From positions 1 to 8,716 of the forward strand of contig CAIVFQ010000205.1 of assembly GCA_903905285.1 (NCBI GenBank): a stretch of DNA of 8,716 bases. The letters are read 5' to 3'. The translations under genes and the position numbers were made by a program. Below, one piece after another: positions 1 to 5,988 of this stretch. The stretch comes from an uncultured Alphaproteobacteria bacterium. Its GTDB lineage: Bacteria; Pseudomonadota; Alphaproteobacteria; Paracaedibacterales; CAIULA01. Position 1 is the stretch's first letter. Every line of letters starts with the position of its first letter. The notes beneath the pieces were generated by a model that saw only the letters and a list, made by a program, of their open reading frames with translations, did no database searches and was not told the origin of the DNA.

Positions 1-153
1 TCAGGACACACTTTGCTTTATTTGCCGCCCTATTCGCCAGATCTCAACCCAATTGAGAAAAAATGGTCTCAGGCAAAAGCCATTAGGAGACGCGTAGGAG
101 GCAGTATTGAAGCCCTATTGAAGCCCTATTTAGGGAACATGTTTTATGATTAA
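1..153 (+). pseudogene. IS630-family transposase, C-terminal fragment with altered tail
   Basis: Frame 1 reads in from the window edge and encodes 50 residues, including LYLPPYSPDLNPIEKKWSQ. This is the hallmark region around the last acidic residue of the DDE catalytic triad in IS630/Tc1-mariner transposases: the E of NPIEK, at residue 19 of the fragment. The end of the protein is abnormal. An 11-bp direct duplication at 106-127 shifts the frame, so the tail reads ALLKPYLGNMFYD before TAA at 151-153. Removing one repeat copy restores a tail SIEALFREHVL ending at TGA 147-149, which looks like the ancestral end. Only the last residues change and the catalytic glutamate is upstream, so the enzyme may still be active. 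The pseudogene label reflects the altered tail and the fact that only a fragment is visible. Confidence 0.8.
106..127 (+). repeat. 11-bp tandem duplication inside the transposase gene
   Basis: The unit attgaagccct occurs twice back to back (106-116 and 117-127), followed by a further att. Eleven is not a multiple of three, so the duplication moves the transposase into another frame and replaces its last residues. It looks like a replication-slippage event. Confidence 0.9.
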
Positions 154-170
154 ATTATTCGTTAACTGCT

Positions 171-566
171 ATACCGCTGGAACAATTTGTAATATCTTTT
201 TCTACAAAAAATACAGTCTTTGAACAGCTTAAAGAAAGACCTAGCATGAAGGCTTTGTTGGCAAAAGTTCCTATGGAGGACTTCTTTTTGCACATTCTAA
301 AAATATCCGAAACACGTGAAAAAAGTTCCTATTACGTTGCAGAGCTGGAAAGAACAGAAGAAATTTTCCATTTTTTGGCAGCGGCCAAAATTGAACTGGA
401 GCTTGAAAAGGCTGATATTAATAGCTTAGCAACAAAATATAAATTTGAGCAAAAGACACTGATTGCAAATGCCGTTAGCTATGGCATTACGGACTTTGGC
501 CGTCATTTTTCAGAAAAAGAAGCCTCTACTCTAGATTCTGTCCCTTCTCCTAGTACCAAAGATTGA
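171..566 (+). pseudogene. 5'-truncated paralogue of the exported protein at 784-1542
   Basis: The frame ending at TGA 564-566 has an ATG at 246 that would give 106 residues, but it stays open upstream into the insertion sequence. The codons between the IS edge and that ATG also resemble the neighbouring gene: IPL at 171-179 here aligns with IPL (residues 96-98) of the protein at 784-1542. Downstream, KVPMEDFF aligns with TVPAELLF. The segment from AKIEL to FGRHFSE aligns with AKFEL to FGRHFPE with 19 identities in 44 positions by my count. The equivalent of the first ~95 residues, including the signal peptide, is missing. I infer that the IS630 element inserted into an ATA isoleucine codon and removed or separated the 5' part. 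The product, if made from 246, would lack a secretion signal. The family is not one I recognise. The C-terminal 20 residues (after FGRHF) are polar and unlike the paralogue. Confidence 0.7.
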
Positions 567-569
567 ACC

Positions 570-650
570 CTACCGCAAGCGGGTGTAAATCCCGCCTGCC
601 CCTTGAAATCCGGCAAGACACCAAGGTTCTGTTCGTGCTCACAGACCCTT
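570..650 (-). pseudogene. probable decayed copy of an msbA-like gene 3' end
   Basis: The stretch accgcaagcgggtgtaaat (574-592) and the following cccgcct closely match the last bases of msbA near 1548-1594, apart from a gap of about 19 bases. On the minus strand it reads GGIYTRLR then a TAG stop, against DGIYARLWQAQ in MsbA. Further upstream on the minus strand, in a shifted frame, it reads CEHEQNLGVL, which resembles the NHAQLLAL segment of MsbA. As with the intact msbA, it lies tail-to-tail with a member of the exported-protein family. I infer a remnant of a duplicated msbA end with at least one frameshift. The alternative is a small dispersed hairpin repeat: GCGGG (579-583) and CCCGC (591-595) pair around a 7-base loop. 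No T-run follows, so it is not a clear terminator. Confidence 0.4.
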
Positions 651-770
651 TCTTTCATTCCTTGAAAAAAATTATTGACTTTCCTTTTTTAAAGGCGCAA
701 ACAATTTTTATTGCGAAAATGTCTATACGGTAAACTAAAAAACGCAATGAAAATGCATGTAATTAATTTT

Positions 771-780
771 GAAAGGAAAG
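771..780 (+). promoter_or_regulatory. ribosome binding site fixing the start at 784
   Basis: GAAAGGAAAG precedes ATG 784-786 with good Shine-Dalgarno spacing. The frame could begin at TTG 769, but that codon overlaps the binding site and would put MKGKF in front of an otherwise ideal signal peptide (MKKFFLTLLL), so ATG 784 is preferred. The leader 651-770 is AT-rich. It holds a TTGACT (675-680) with no good -10 partner. Confidence 0.7.
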
Positions 781-783
781 TTT

Positions 784-1542
784 ATGAAAAAGTTTTTTCT
801 GACCCTATTACTAACCCTTATAGCTATTTGTCCGGGAATGTCGTCTGAGGAACACTCTGAGTTTCTACAACCCCCGACTCTGCCACCAAGTCGCGATTTA
901 CGCGGTTGTGGAGTCCTCGACGTCTGTAACTGCGTTGAGGCGGGATGGCATGAAATGACGCAGATGAGCGATGCACCCAAACCCAATCCGCGCCCTTCTA
1001 AACAAGAAGCAAAAGCATTTAGAGTCACTGTAGATGAGCTCGTTCGATTAGTTGATGCTACCCACCATATTCCATTAGTTTCTACCTACCATACACGACC
1101 ACCTCGGCTTCTTAATGGAGTTCTAGAGTTATCTCTACGCACCGTTCCAGCTGAACTCCTTTTCTGGGATGCGCACAAACAAAAACTCAGGTATGAACAT
1201 CCAGTATGCTGGTGTTCCACAGGAGAAGAACAAGAGCAGTTAAAAAATAAGGTATACACTCTGGTCTTTTTAGGTCTTGCCAAGTTTGAATTAGGACTCG
1301 AGGAATTTGATCTTCCCGCATTAATGCAAAAATATGGATTTAGCTCAGAGGGCATAATGGAAGTTGCAACTAAATTCAAAATTCCAAATTTTGGCCGTCA
1401 CTTTCCTGAAGTGCCAGTTCGTGCCGAAAGGGCCCAAAGGCAAGACAGCCTTCTCAACTTAACGTGGAAAACAATACGACCCTATACAGGTAGTATGGTT
1501 GCCTTGTGTATATCTGCTTTAGCAGGGCGTTACTTTCTATAG
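784..1542 (+). CDS. predicted exported protein of unknown family (FGRHF motif)
   Basis: A 252-residue protein that I do not recognise. Residues 1-21 look like a signal peptide: KK, then a hydrophobic run from residue 4 to 15, then small/polar MSSEE. The lipobox position (LIAIC) lacks the small residue before Cys, so a lipoprotein is unlikely. A Pro-rich segment follows (30-36), then a Cys cluster GCGVLDVCNC (41-50) and a second CxC pair (C142, C144), which might form disulfides or bind metal. The C-terminal part, about residues 95-209, is shared with the truncated copy at 171-566; its best-kept motif is FGRHF (203-207). The last ~16 residues are hydrophobic and could anchor to a membrane. It ends tail-to-tail with msbA, overlapping by 6 bases. 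A secreted or host-directed role fits an intracellular bacterium but is only inference. Confidence 0.75.
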   Translation: MKKFFLTLLLTLIAICPGMSSEEHSEFLQPPTLPPSRDLRGCGVLDVCNCVEAGWHEMTQMSDAPKPNPRPSKQEAKAFRVTVDELVRLVDATHHIPLVSTYHTRPPRLLNGVLELSLRTVPAELLFWDAHKQKLRYEHPVCWCSTGEEQEQLKNKVYTLVFLGLAKFELGLEEFDLPALMQKYGFSSEGIMEVATKFKIPNFGRHFPEVPVRAERAQRQDSLLNLTWKTIRPYTGSMVALCISALAGRYFL

Positions 1543-3303
1543 GGGCACGACCGCAACCGACTGCGCCTGCCACAGGCGGGCGTAAATCCCGTCTAAAGCC
1601 AACAGTTGGGCGTGATTGCCTTGTTCTTGAATGCGACCATCGTCTAACACATATATATGATCAACATCAACCACGGTTGACAAACGGTGGGCAACTGTCA
1701 AAGTTGTCCGCCCCTTCATCAGTGTTTTCAAGGCGGTTTGAACCTGACGTTCAGAATCCGTATCAAGAGCCGACGTGGCCTCGTCCAACAACAAGATGGG
1801 CGCATCTTTTAACATGGCCCGTGCAATGGCAATACGCTGGCGCTGACCGCCAGACAACCTAACACCATTTTCACCCACAAACGTATTGTACCCATCTGGC
1901 AATTTTTCAATAAACTCCGAAGCCGCCGCGGCTTTAGCAGCCTTATGAATATCCTCTAAAGAAGCATCAGGATTGCCATAGGCAATGTTGTCCGCAATCG
2001 TTAAATCAAACAAACAAATCTCTTGACTGACCAACGCAATCTGACGACGCAAATCCTGTAAAGTAAGGGAACGCACATCATGGCCATCGATTAAAATTTG
2101 ACCCTCTGTGATGTCATAAAACCGAGGCATCAGGTTGACAATCGTCGACTTCCCTGCCCCACTTGGCCCCACAAAAGCAATTGTTTTTCCCGGTTCAACG
2201 GCAAAGCTTAACCCCTCTAAAGCTTTCTTAAACAGTGTATAGCCAAAGCCAACCTGGTCAAACACCACACGCCCTTGTGCACGACCAAGAGGATGAGGAT
2301 GCACAGGATCCGTAATGGTAGACGGTGTGTCAATAATCTCAAATACCCGCGCAGCTCCCGCCAATCCTTCTTGCAAGTTTGAATTTAAATTGCTCAGGCG
2401 TTTTAAGGGTTCATAAATCAGCAACATCGCCCCTATGAAAGAAATAAACTCCCCAGTTGTCCGGTTATGGTGCATCACCTGCCACCCGCCATAGGCGATC
2501 ACCACGATAATTGCCAGACCTCCCAATGTTTCCACAACAGGGTGGGATGCTGATCGGACTCTGGCCGTTTTATAAATCAGCTTGAAAATTTTGTCGATGG
2601 CATTTCCCGCCCGATTAGACTCGGTTTGTTCCATGCCATAGGCCTTCACCACCCGCATGCCTTGAAAAAGCTGCGTCAGTTGCATGGTAAAAGACCCCAA
2701 TTCTGTTTGTGTGCGGTCAGTCACTTTGCGCATTTTTCGCCCTATGCGGGCGATGGGAATCACAGCTGTCGGGAAAATAATAAAGGTGGCCAACGCCAGC
2801 GAAAAATCACGATAAAACATGACCCCAATCAAAAAAATCAAGGTGAAGGAATCTTTACCCAAACCAATAATCACATTCGCAATGGCGTTGCGCATAATGT
2901 TCACATCGTTGGTAAAACGCGATAATAATTCGCCGCTGGTAACGCGATGAAAGAAAGCCAGATCAGCCTGCATCAGATGGTTGAAAACCCGTTTTTGAAT
3001 GTCAGAAATAATTTTCTGCCCAACATAGGTCATAACGACCGATTCACCGTAGGACGCTAACCCCTTCACAAAAAAAGATAAGAAAACAGCCCCACAAAAA
3101 ATAAAAAGCAACCGATTGTCAACGGCTGTAAAAACCCGGTCAAAAACAGGTTGCAATAAATACGGCAAAGCCGCTGTCGCAGCCGCCGCAACAATCATAA
3201 ATAAACAGGCCAAAGCAAACAAAGAACGGTAAGGCTTGACGTGTTCTGTTAAAAGCCGTTTGGCGAGTTGACGGCCAGTTTGGGGGAGGAATGAAGGGGT
3301 CAT
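1537..3303 (-). CDS. msbA: MsbA-type lipid A/phospholipid ABC exporter
   Basis: A 588-residue half-transporter fusing an N-terminal six-helix ABC type-1 membrane domain (about residues 25-315) to a C-terminal ATPase domain. It would work as a homodimer in the inner membrane, flipping core-lipid A or other lipids. Visible ATPase motifs: Walker A GPSGAGKST (379-387), Q-loop Q427, signature LSGGQ (483-487), Walker B LLLDEATSALD (504-514) and H-loop H539. The length matches the family (about 580-600). The gene starts 10 bases after the HepT stop with no strong Shine-Dalgarno, so it may be translated from a shared transcript with the toxin-antitoxin pair. Its TAG stop (1539-1537) overlaps the TAG of the convergent exported-protein gene. 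The family also includes multidrug exporters; MsbA is the likeliest assignment, but substrate cannot be read from sequence alone. Confidence 0.85.
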   Translation of the reverse strand: MTPSFLPQTGRQLAKRLLTEHVKPYRSLFALACLFMIVAAAATAALPYLLQPVFDRVFTAVDNRLLFIFCGAVFLSFFVKGLASYGESVVMTYVGQKIISDIQKRVFNHLMQADLAFFHRVTSGELLSRFTNDVNIMRNAIANVIIGLGKDSFTLIFLIGVMFYRDFSLALATFIIFPTAVIPIARIGRKMRKVTDRTQTELGSFTMQLTQLFQGMRVVKAYGMEQTESNRAGNAIDKIFKLIYKTARVRSASHPVVETLGGLAIIVVIAYGGWQVMHHNRTTGEFISFIGAMLLIYEPLKRLSNLNSNLQEGLAGAARVFEIIDTPSTITDPVHPHPLGRAQGRVVFDQVGFGYTLFKKALEGLSFAVEPGKTIAFVGPSGAGKSTIVNLMPRFYDITEGQILIDGHDVRSLTLQDLRRQIALVSQEICLFDLTIADNIAYGNPDASLEDIHKAAKAAAASEFIEKLPDGYNTFVGENGVRLSGGQRQRIAIARAMLKDAPILLLDEATSALDTDSERQVQTALKTLMKGRTTLTVAHRLSTVVDVDHIYVLDDGRIQEQGNHAQLLALDGIYARLWQAQSVAVVPL

Positions 3304-3313
3304 GAAATGCTTT

Positions 3314-3790
3314 TTAATCTGGAAGATTTATGGTTTGAATGCGACTATGAAGACCCTGCCAATAGCTCAATAACTTAAGAGTCGCCTCGTAAATTTTATT
3401 CAAGTGATCCACCATCAATTTTGGGTTATCAGGATATTCGTGGGAAACAAAATTTCGAACCTTTCGAAGTTCAAGCCAAAACTCAACCGATTCAATAAGC
3501 TCTATTTTTTCCAGGTGTTCTAGCAGATCAATAAAGGAGGATCCTTTGACATTTTCCCTCATAGAGTCCACTAAAAGTGGGAAAACTTTTGAACCTATCA
3601 CGTCCTGCAATTTAGCAAACCGACCGGTTAGTATTTCAAGCTGCCCCAGGTCATTATTATTGAGGGTCAAGAACCTACTTTCAGACAAGGGAAAGAAAGG
3701 GTTCAAATACTCAAGGGCCACTTGCAACCGCTGTTCATGAATTTTGCAGACATCAAGGATACTAAAAAGGACTAATTTTGTTGTCGTCAT
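3314..3790 (-). CDS. hepT: HepT-like HEPN ribonuclease toxin
   Basis: A 158-residue, mainly helical protein with the HEPN catalytic motif RNFVSHEY at residues 112-119. This fits RX4HXY exactly: R112, H117 and Y119. In the known Shewanella MntA-HepT system, HepT is an RNase acting on tRNA, R and H form the active site, and the tyrosine is AMP-modified by MntA to silence the toxin. Those statements are family knowledge; the sequence shows only the motif. The ATG overlaps the TGA of the upstream mntA-like gene (ATGA, 3790-3787), the usual coupling in this system. At 158 residues it is somewhat longer than typical HepT proteins. The stop lies 10 bases before msbA on the same strand. All motif residues are intact, so the toxin is probably functional. 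Confidence 0.8.
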   Translation of the reverse strand: MTTTKLVLFSILDVCKIHEQRLQVALEYLNPFFPLSESRFLTLNNNDLGQLEILTGRFAKLQDVIGSKVFPLLVDSMRENVKGSSFIDLLEHLEKIELIESVEFWLELRKVRNFVSHEYPDNPKLMVDHLNKIYEATLKLLSYWQGLHSRIQTINLPD

Positions 3791-4098
3791 ATAAACCGCA
3801 CTCCTGTTTTCTTTGCCACGTCGTAAATTAACGTTTCAGGGGCATCTTTATAGCGGATAACCACGTCAACTTTACGGTCATCAAGCTTAAAGAAAAGCTC
3901 CTTTGAAAACTGCAATTCAAGCTCTACAACTTTTGAAATATCGAATTCAGTTTCAATATACAAATCAATATCCCCCCCTTTTGCTGACAAATCCACTTTT
4001 GATCCAAAAAGCCACAACTGGTCATTGGGCGCAAAAACCTTTTTAAAGGCATCACATATTTTCTCATGTTCAGAACTTGATAATCGAGTTTTCGTCAT
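3787..4098 (-). CDS. mntA: MntA-like minimal nucleotidyltransferase antitoxin
   Basis: A 103-residue protein of the minimal nucleotidyltransferase (MNT, DNA polymerase beta-like) fold. The nucleotide-binding and metal-binding signature is G32-S33 followed by D43-x-D45 (GSX9DXD), with a third acidic residue in KVDVVI (D78), so the catalytic triad seems complete. In characterised MNT/HEPN pairs this protein adds AMP to a tyrosine of the HEPN toxin; that role is inferred here from the neighbouring gene, which has the matching tyrosine. Translation is coupled to the toxin by a 4-base ATGA overlap. The start ATG at 4098-4096 has only a weak Shine-Dalgarno. A perfect 12-bp palindrome lies about 14 bases upstream and could be an autoregulatory operator. 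The gene is divergent from ettA. Confidence 0.8.
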   Translation of the reverse strand: MTKTRLSSSEHEKICDAFKKVFAPNDQLWLFGSKVDLSAKGGDIDLYIETEFDISKVVELELQFSKELFFKLDDRKVDVVIRYKDAPETLIYDVAKKTGVRFI

Positions 4099-4181
4099 AA
4101 GGTTTCAAAAAGCAAATATTTGCCAAAAAGCCTAGAATCAGGCAGGATGAGGCAAATTTAAAAATAAGGTTAAAAGTAACA
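4099..4181. promoter_or_regulatory. divergent intergenic region between mntA and ettA
   Basis: These 83 bases separate two genes that point away from each other, so promoters for both should lie here. For ettA there is a -10-like TAGAAT at 4133-4138, but the -35 region is poor. An AAGG at 4166-4169 can serve as its Shine-Dalgarno, about 12 bases before GTG 4182. I see no convincing promoter for the mntA side. Confidence 0.4.
4112..4123. promoter_or_regulatory. perfect 12-bp palindrome, candidate operator
   Basis: GCAAATATTTGC reads the same on both strands. It sits 14 bases from the mntA start codon and overlaps where the -35 element for ettA would be. Position and symmetry suit binding by a dimeric repressor. 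That it binds anything is inference; an AT-rich palindrome of this size could arise by chance. Confidence 0.35.
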
Positions 4182-5861
4182 GTGGCATCCTACCAATATA
4201 TTTACGTGATGAAAAGCCTTTCCAAATCTTATCCAGGCGGGAAGGATATCATTAAAGATTTGTCTCTGTCTTTTCTCCCCGGAGCCAAAATTGGCATTAT
4301 CGGACCGAATGGGTCTGGCAAATCGACCCTTTTAAAAATCATGGCGGGCCTTGATAAAGACTATCACGGGGAAGCCTGGTCTGCACAAGGCGTTAAGGTT
4401 GGTTATTTAAGCCAAGAACCAGAGCTTGACGATAATTTAGATGTCTTTGGCAACATCATGGCTGGGCTGTCGCACATTAAAGAATTGATGGATCGGTTCG
4501 AGGCCGTCAACCTGCAATTTTCTGAACCCATGACTGATGATGAAATGAATGCCCTTATTACCGAGCAAGGGGAACTGCAAGAGAAAATTGATTCCTTGGA
4601 TGCCTGGGACTTAGACCGAAAAATTGAAATTGCAATGGATGCGCTGCGTTGTCCGCCGGCCGATGCTAAAGTTGATGCCCTCTCTGGGGGTGAAAAACGA
4701 CGAGTAGCTTTATGCCGATTATTGGTGCAAAAACCAGACATGTTATTGTTGGACGAGCCAACCAACCACTTAGACGCTGAATCAGTTTCCTGGTTAGAAC
4801 GGTACTTAAAAGATTACTCTGGCACAGTGGTGCTGATCACCCATGATCGTTACTTCTTAGATAACGTTGTGGGGTGGATTTTAGAACTTGATCGTGGGCA
4901 AGGCATTCCTTATGAAGGCAATTATTCCAACTGGTTAGAACAAAAACAAAAACGCCTGCTGCAAGAACAAAAACAAGAAAGTTCACGGCAAAAGCAATTG
5001 GCCAGAGAACTGGAATGGATCCGTCAATCACCCAAGGCGCGTCAAAGCAAAAGCAAAGCCCGCGTTCAAGCCTATGAAGATTTATTGAATCAAGACCATG
5101 ACCACGGCCAAGGTGATGGAGCCATTCATATTCCCCCAGGTCAGCGGTTAGGGGACAAAGTTATAGAAGCCCACCACCTAACCAAGGGGTTTGGAGACCG
5201 TCTGTTAATTGACGATCTTAACTTCCGCCTACCGCGCGGGGGAATTGTCGGAGTCATCGGCCCGAATGGAGCCGGTAAGACTACCCTTTTCCGAATGCTG
5301 ACGGGTCAAGAACAACCCGACACAGGCACTCTGGAAATTGGTGATACAGTCGTTTTAGGGTATGTTGATCAATCGCGCGACACCCTAGATGCCAACAAAA
5401 CAGTGTGGCAAGAAATATCTAATGGCTTAGATGAAGTGGCGCTAGGTAAACGAACCATGGCCAGCAGGGCCTATTGCGGGTTGTTTAACTTTAAAGGGGC
5501 AGATCAACAAAAAAAGGTTGGACAGCTATCGGGTGGTGAACGAAACCGGGTGCATTTGGCCAAGATTTTAAAGTCAGGCGCCAATGTTTTAATGTTGGAT
5601 GAACCAACAAACGATTTAGACGTGGAAACTCTGCGATCTTTAGAAGAAGGCCTGCTTTATTTTGCCGGTTGCGCAATTGTCATCAGCCATGATCGATGGT
5701 TCCTTGACCGTATTGCCACCCATATTTTGGCCTTTGAAGGCGACAGCCAAGTTGTTTGGTTTGAAGGTAACTATCAGTCGTACGAAGACGACCGCCATCG
5801 CCGCCTGGGGGTCAGTGCTGACCAACCCCACAGGATAAAGTACAAACCGTTGGAGAGATAA
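4182..5861 (+). CDS. ettA: EttA, ABC-F energy-dependent translational throttle protein
   Basis: A 559-residue soluble protein with two ATPase domains and no membrane segment, close to the 555 residues of E. coli EttA. ABC-F proteins bind the ribosomal E site; EttA gates the first elongation steps according to the ATP/ADP ratio. Domain 1 has Walker [10 protein letters not shown] (41-49), LSGGE (167-171), DEPTNHLD (191-198) and H221. Domain 2 has GPNGAGKTT (360-368), LSGGE (449-453), DEPTNDLD (473-480) and H503. The insertion at about 95-140 is the arm typical of EttA, and the charged linker at 245-300 is the P-site tRNA interaction motif. The GTG start is chosen because the residues from it ([10 protein letters not shown]) match EttA N-termini; the ATG nine codons later would cut them off. 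It is convergent with the GT2 gene, with a MITE-like element between. Confidence 0.92.
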   Translation: MASYQYIYVMKSLSKSYPGGKDIIKDLSLSFLPGAKIGIIGPNGSGKSTLLKIMAGLDKDYHGEAWSAQGVKVGYLSQEPELDDNLDVFGNIMAGLSHIKELMDRFEAVNLQFSEPMTDDEMNALITEQGELQEKIDSLDAWDLDRKIEIAMDALRCPPADAKVDALSGGEKRRVALCRLLVQKPDMLLLDEPTNHLDAESVSWLERYLKDYSGTVVLITHDRYFLDNVVGWILELDRGQGIPYEGNYSNWLEQKQKRLLQEQKQESSRQKQLARELEWIRQSPKARQSKSKARVQAYEDLLNQDHDHGQGDGAIHIPPGQRLGDKVIEAHHLTKGFGDRLLIDDLNFRLPRGGIVGVIGPNGAGKTTLFRMLTGQEQPDTGTLEIGDTVVLGYVDQSRDTLDANKTVWQEISNGLDEVALGKRTMASRAYCGLFNFKGADQQKKVGQLSGGERNRVHLAKILKSGANVLMLDEPTNDLDVETLRSLEEGLLYFAGCAIVISHDRWFLDRIATHILAFEGDSQVVWFEGNYQSYEDDRHRRLGVSADQPHRIKYKPLER

Positions 5862-5881
5862 TGGGGGATGGAAAAATTACT

Positions 5882-5988
5882 CTATAGTGTTTTATTATTC
5901 GTTAATAGAAGATGTAAGGAGCGAATCCTAGTCAATCTAGGTGAGCAACAAAGCAACGTTCTATTAACGAAGAAGAGAAATGCTATAG
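5882..5988. mobile_element. MITE-like inverted-repeat element
   Basis: About 107 bases bounded by imperfect inverted repeats of 29-30 bases. The left arm runs 5882-5910 and the right arm 5959-5988. Both begin ctatag from the outside, and their inner 13 bases (ttcgttaatagaa and its complement) match perfectly. The centre has a small hairpin (cctag/ctagg, 5926-5940). There is no coding capacity. TA dinucleotides at both ends suit an IS630/Tc1-like non-autonomous element. The left arm shares 12 bases (attattcgttaa) with the IS630 end at 154-165. The right end supplies the TAG stop of the GT2 gene. Folded as RNA, it could end transcription from both convergent genes, although no T-run follows the arms. 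Confidence 0.65.

Larger units (their letters stand above)
1..173 (+). mobile_element. IS630-family insertion sequence, right (3') end only
   Basis: The first 173 bases are the 3' part of an IS630-type element whose remainder lies outside the window. Support comes from the transposase C-terminal motif encoded at 1-60 and from an AT-rich terminal segment after the transposase stop (attattcgttaactgctata, 154-173). The segment ends in a TA dinucleotide, and IS630 elements use TA as target site. The reading frame of a different gene family begins exactly at this boundary (see the pseudogene at 171-566), which fixes the element's edge to within two or three bases. The left terminal repeat is not visible, so matching termini cannot be shown here. 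Confidence 0.75.

Noticed and set aside
246..566. Independent 106-residue small gene starting at ATG 246
   Set aside because: Similarity to the paralogue extends upstream of this ATG to the IS edge, and no good Shine-Dalgarno precedes it, so it is a truncated gene rather than a short native one.
675..680. TTGACT as a -35 promoter box
   Set aside because: No acceptable -10 hexamer lies 16-18 bases downstream; the match is probably chance in AT-rich DNA.
769..783. TTG start five codons upstream of the chosen start
   Set aside because: It overlaps the Shine-Dalgarno sequence and would disrupt a clean signal peptide.
784..849. Lipoprotein signal in the exported protein
   Set aside because: The Cys at residue 16 is preceded by Ile rather than a small residue, so the lipobox rule is not met.
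735..1379. Minus-strand open frames opposite the exported-protein gene
   Set aside because: They lie fully or mostly antisense to a gene with a signal peptide, a ribosome binding site and a paralogue; their translations show no domain.
1315..1410. Helix-turn-helix in the FGRHF region
   Set aside because: The pattern is only vaguely helical, and the protein has a signal peptide, which argues against DNA binding.
2626..2925. Plus-strand 99-residue open frame inside msbA
   Set aside because: It is antisense to the membrane domain of a well-conserved ABC exporter, with no ribosome binding site or known domain.
4403..5831. Minus-strand open frames opposite ettA
   Set aside because: All are shadows of the conserved ATPase motifs on the plus strand.
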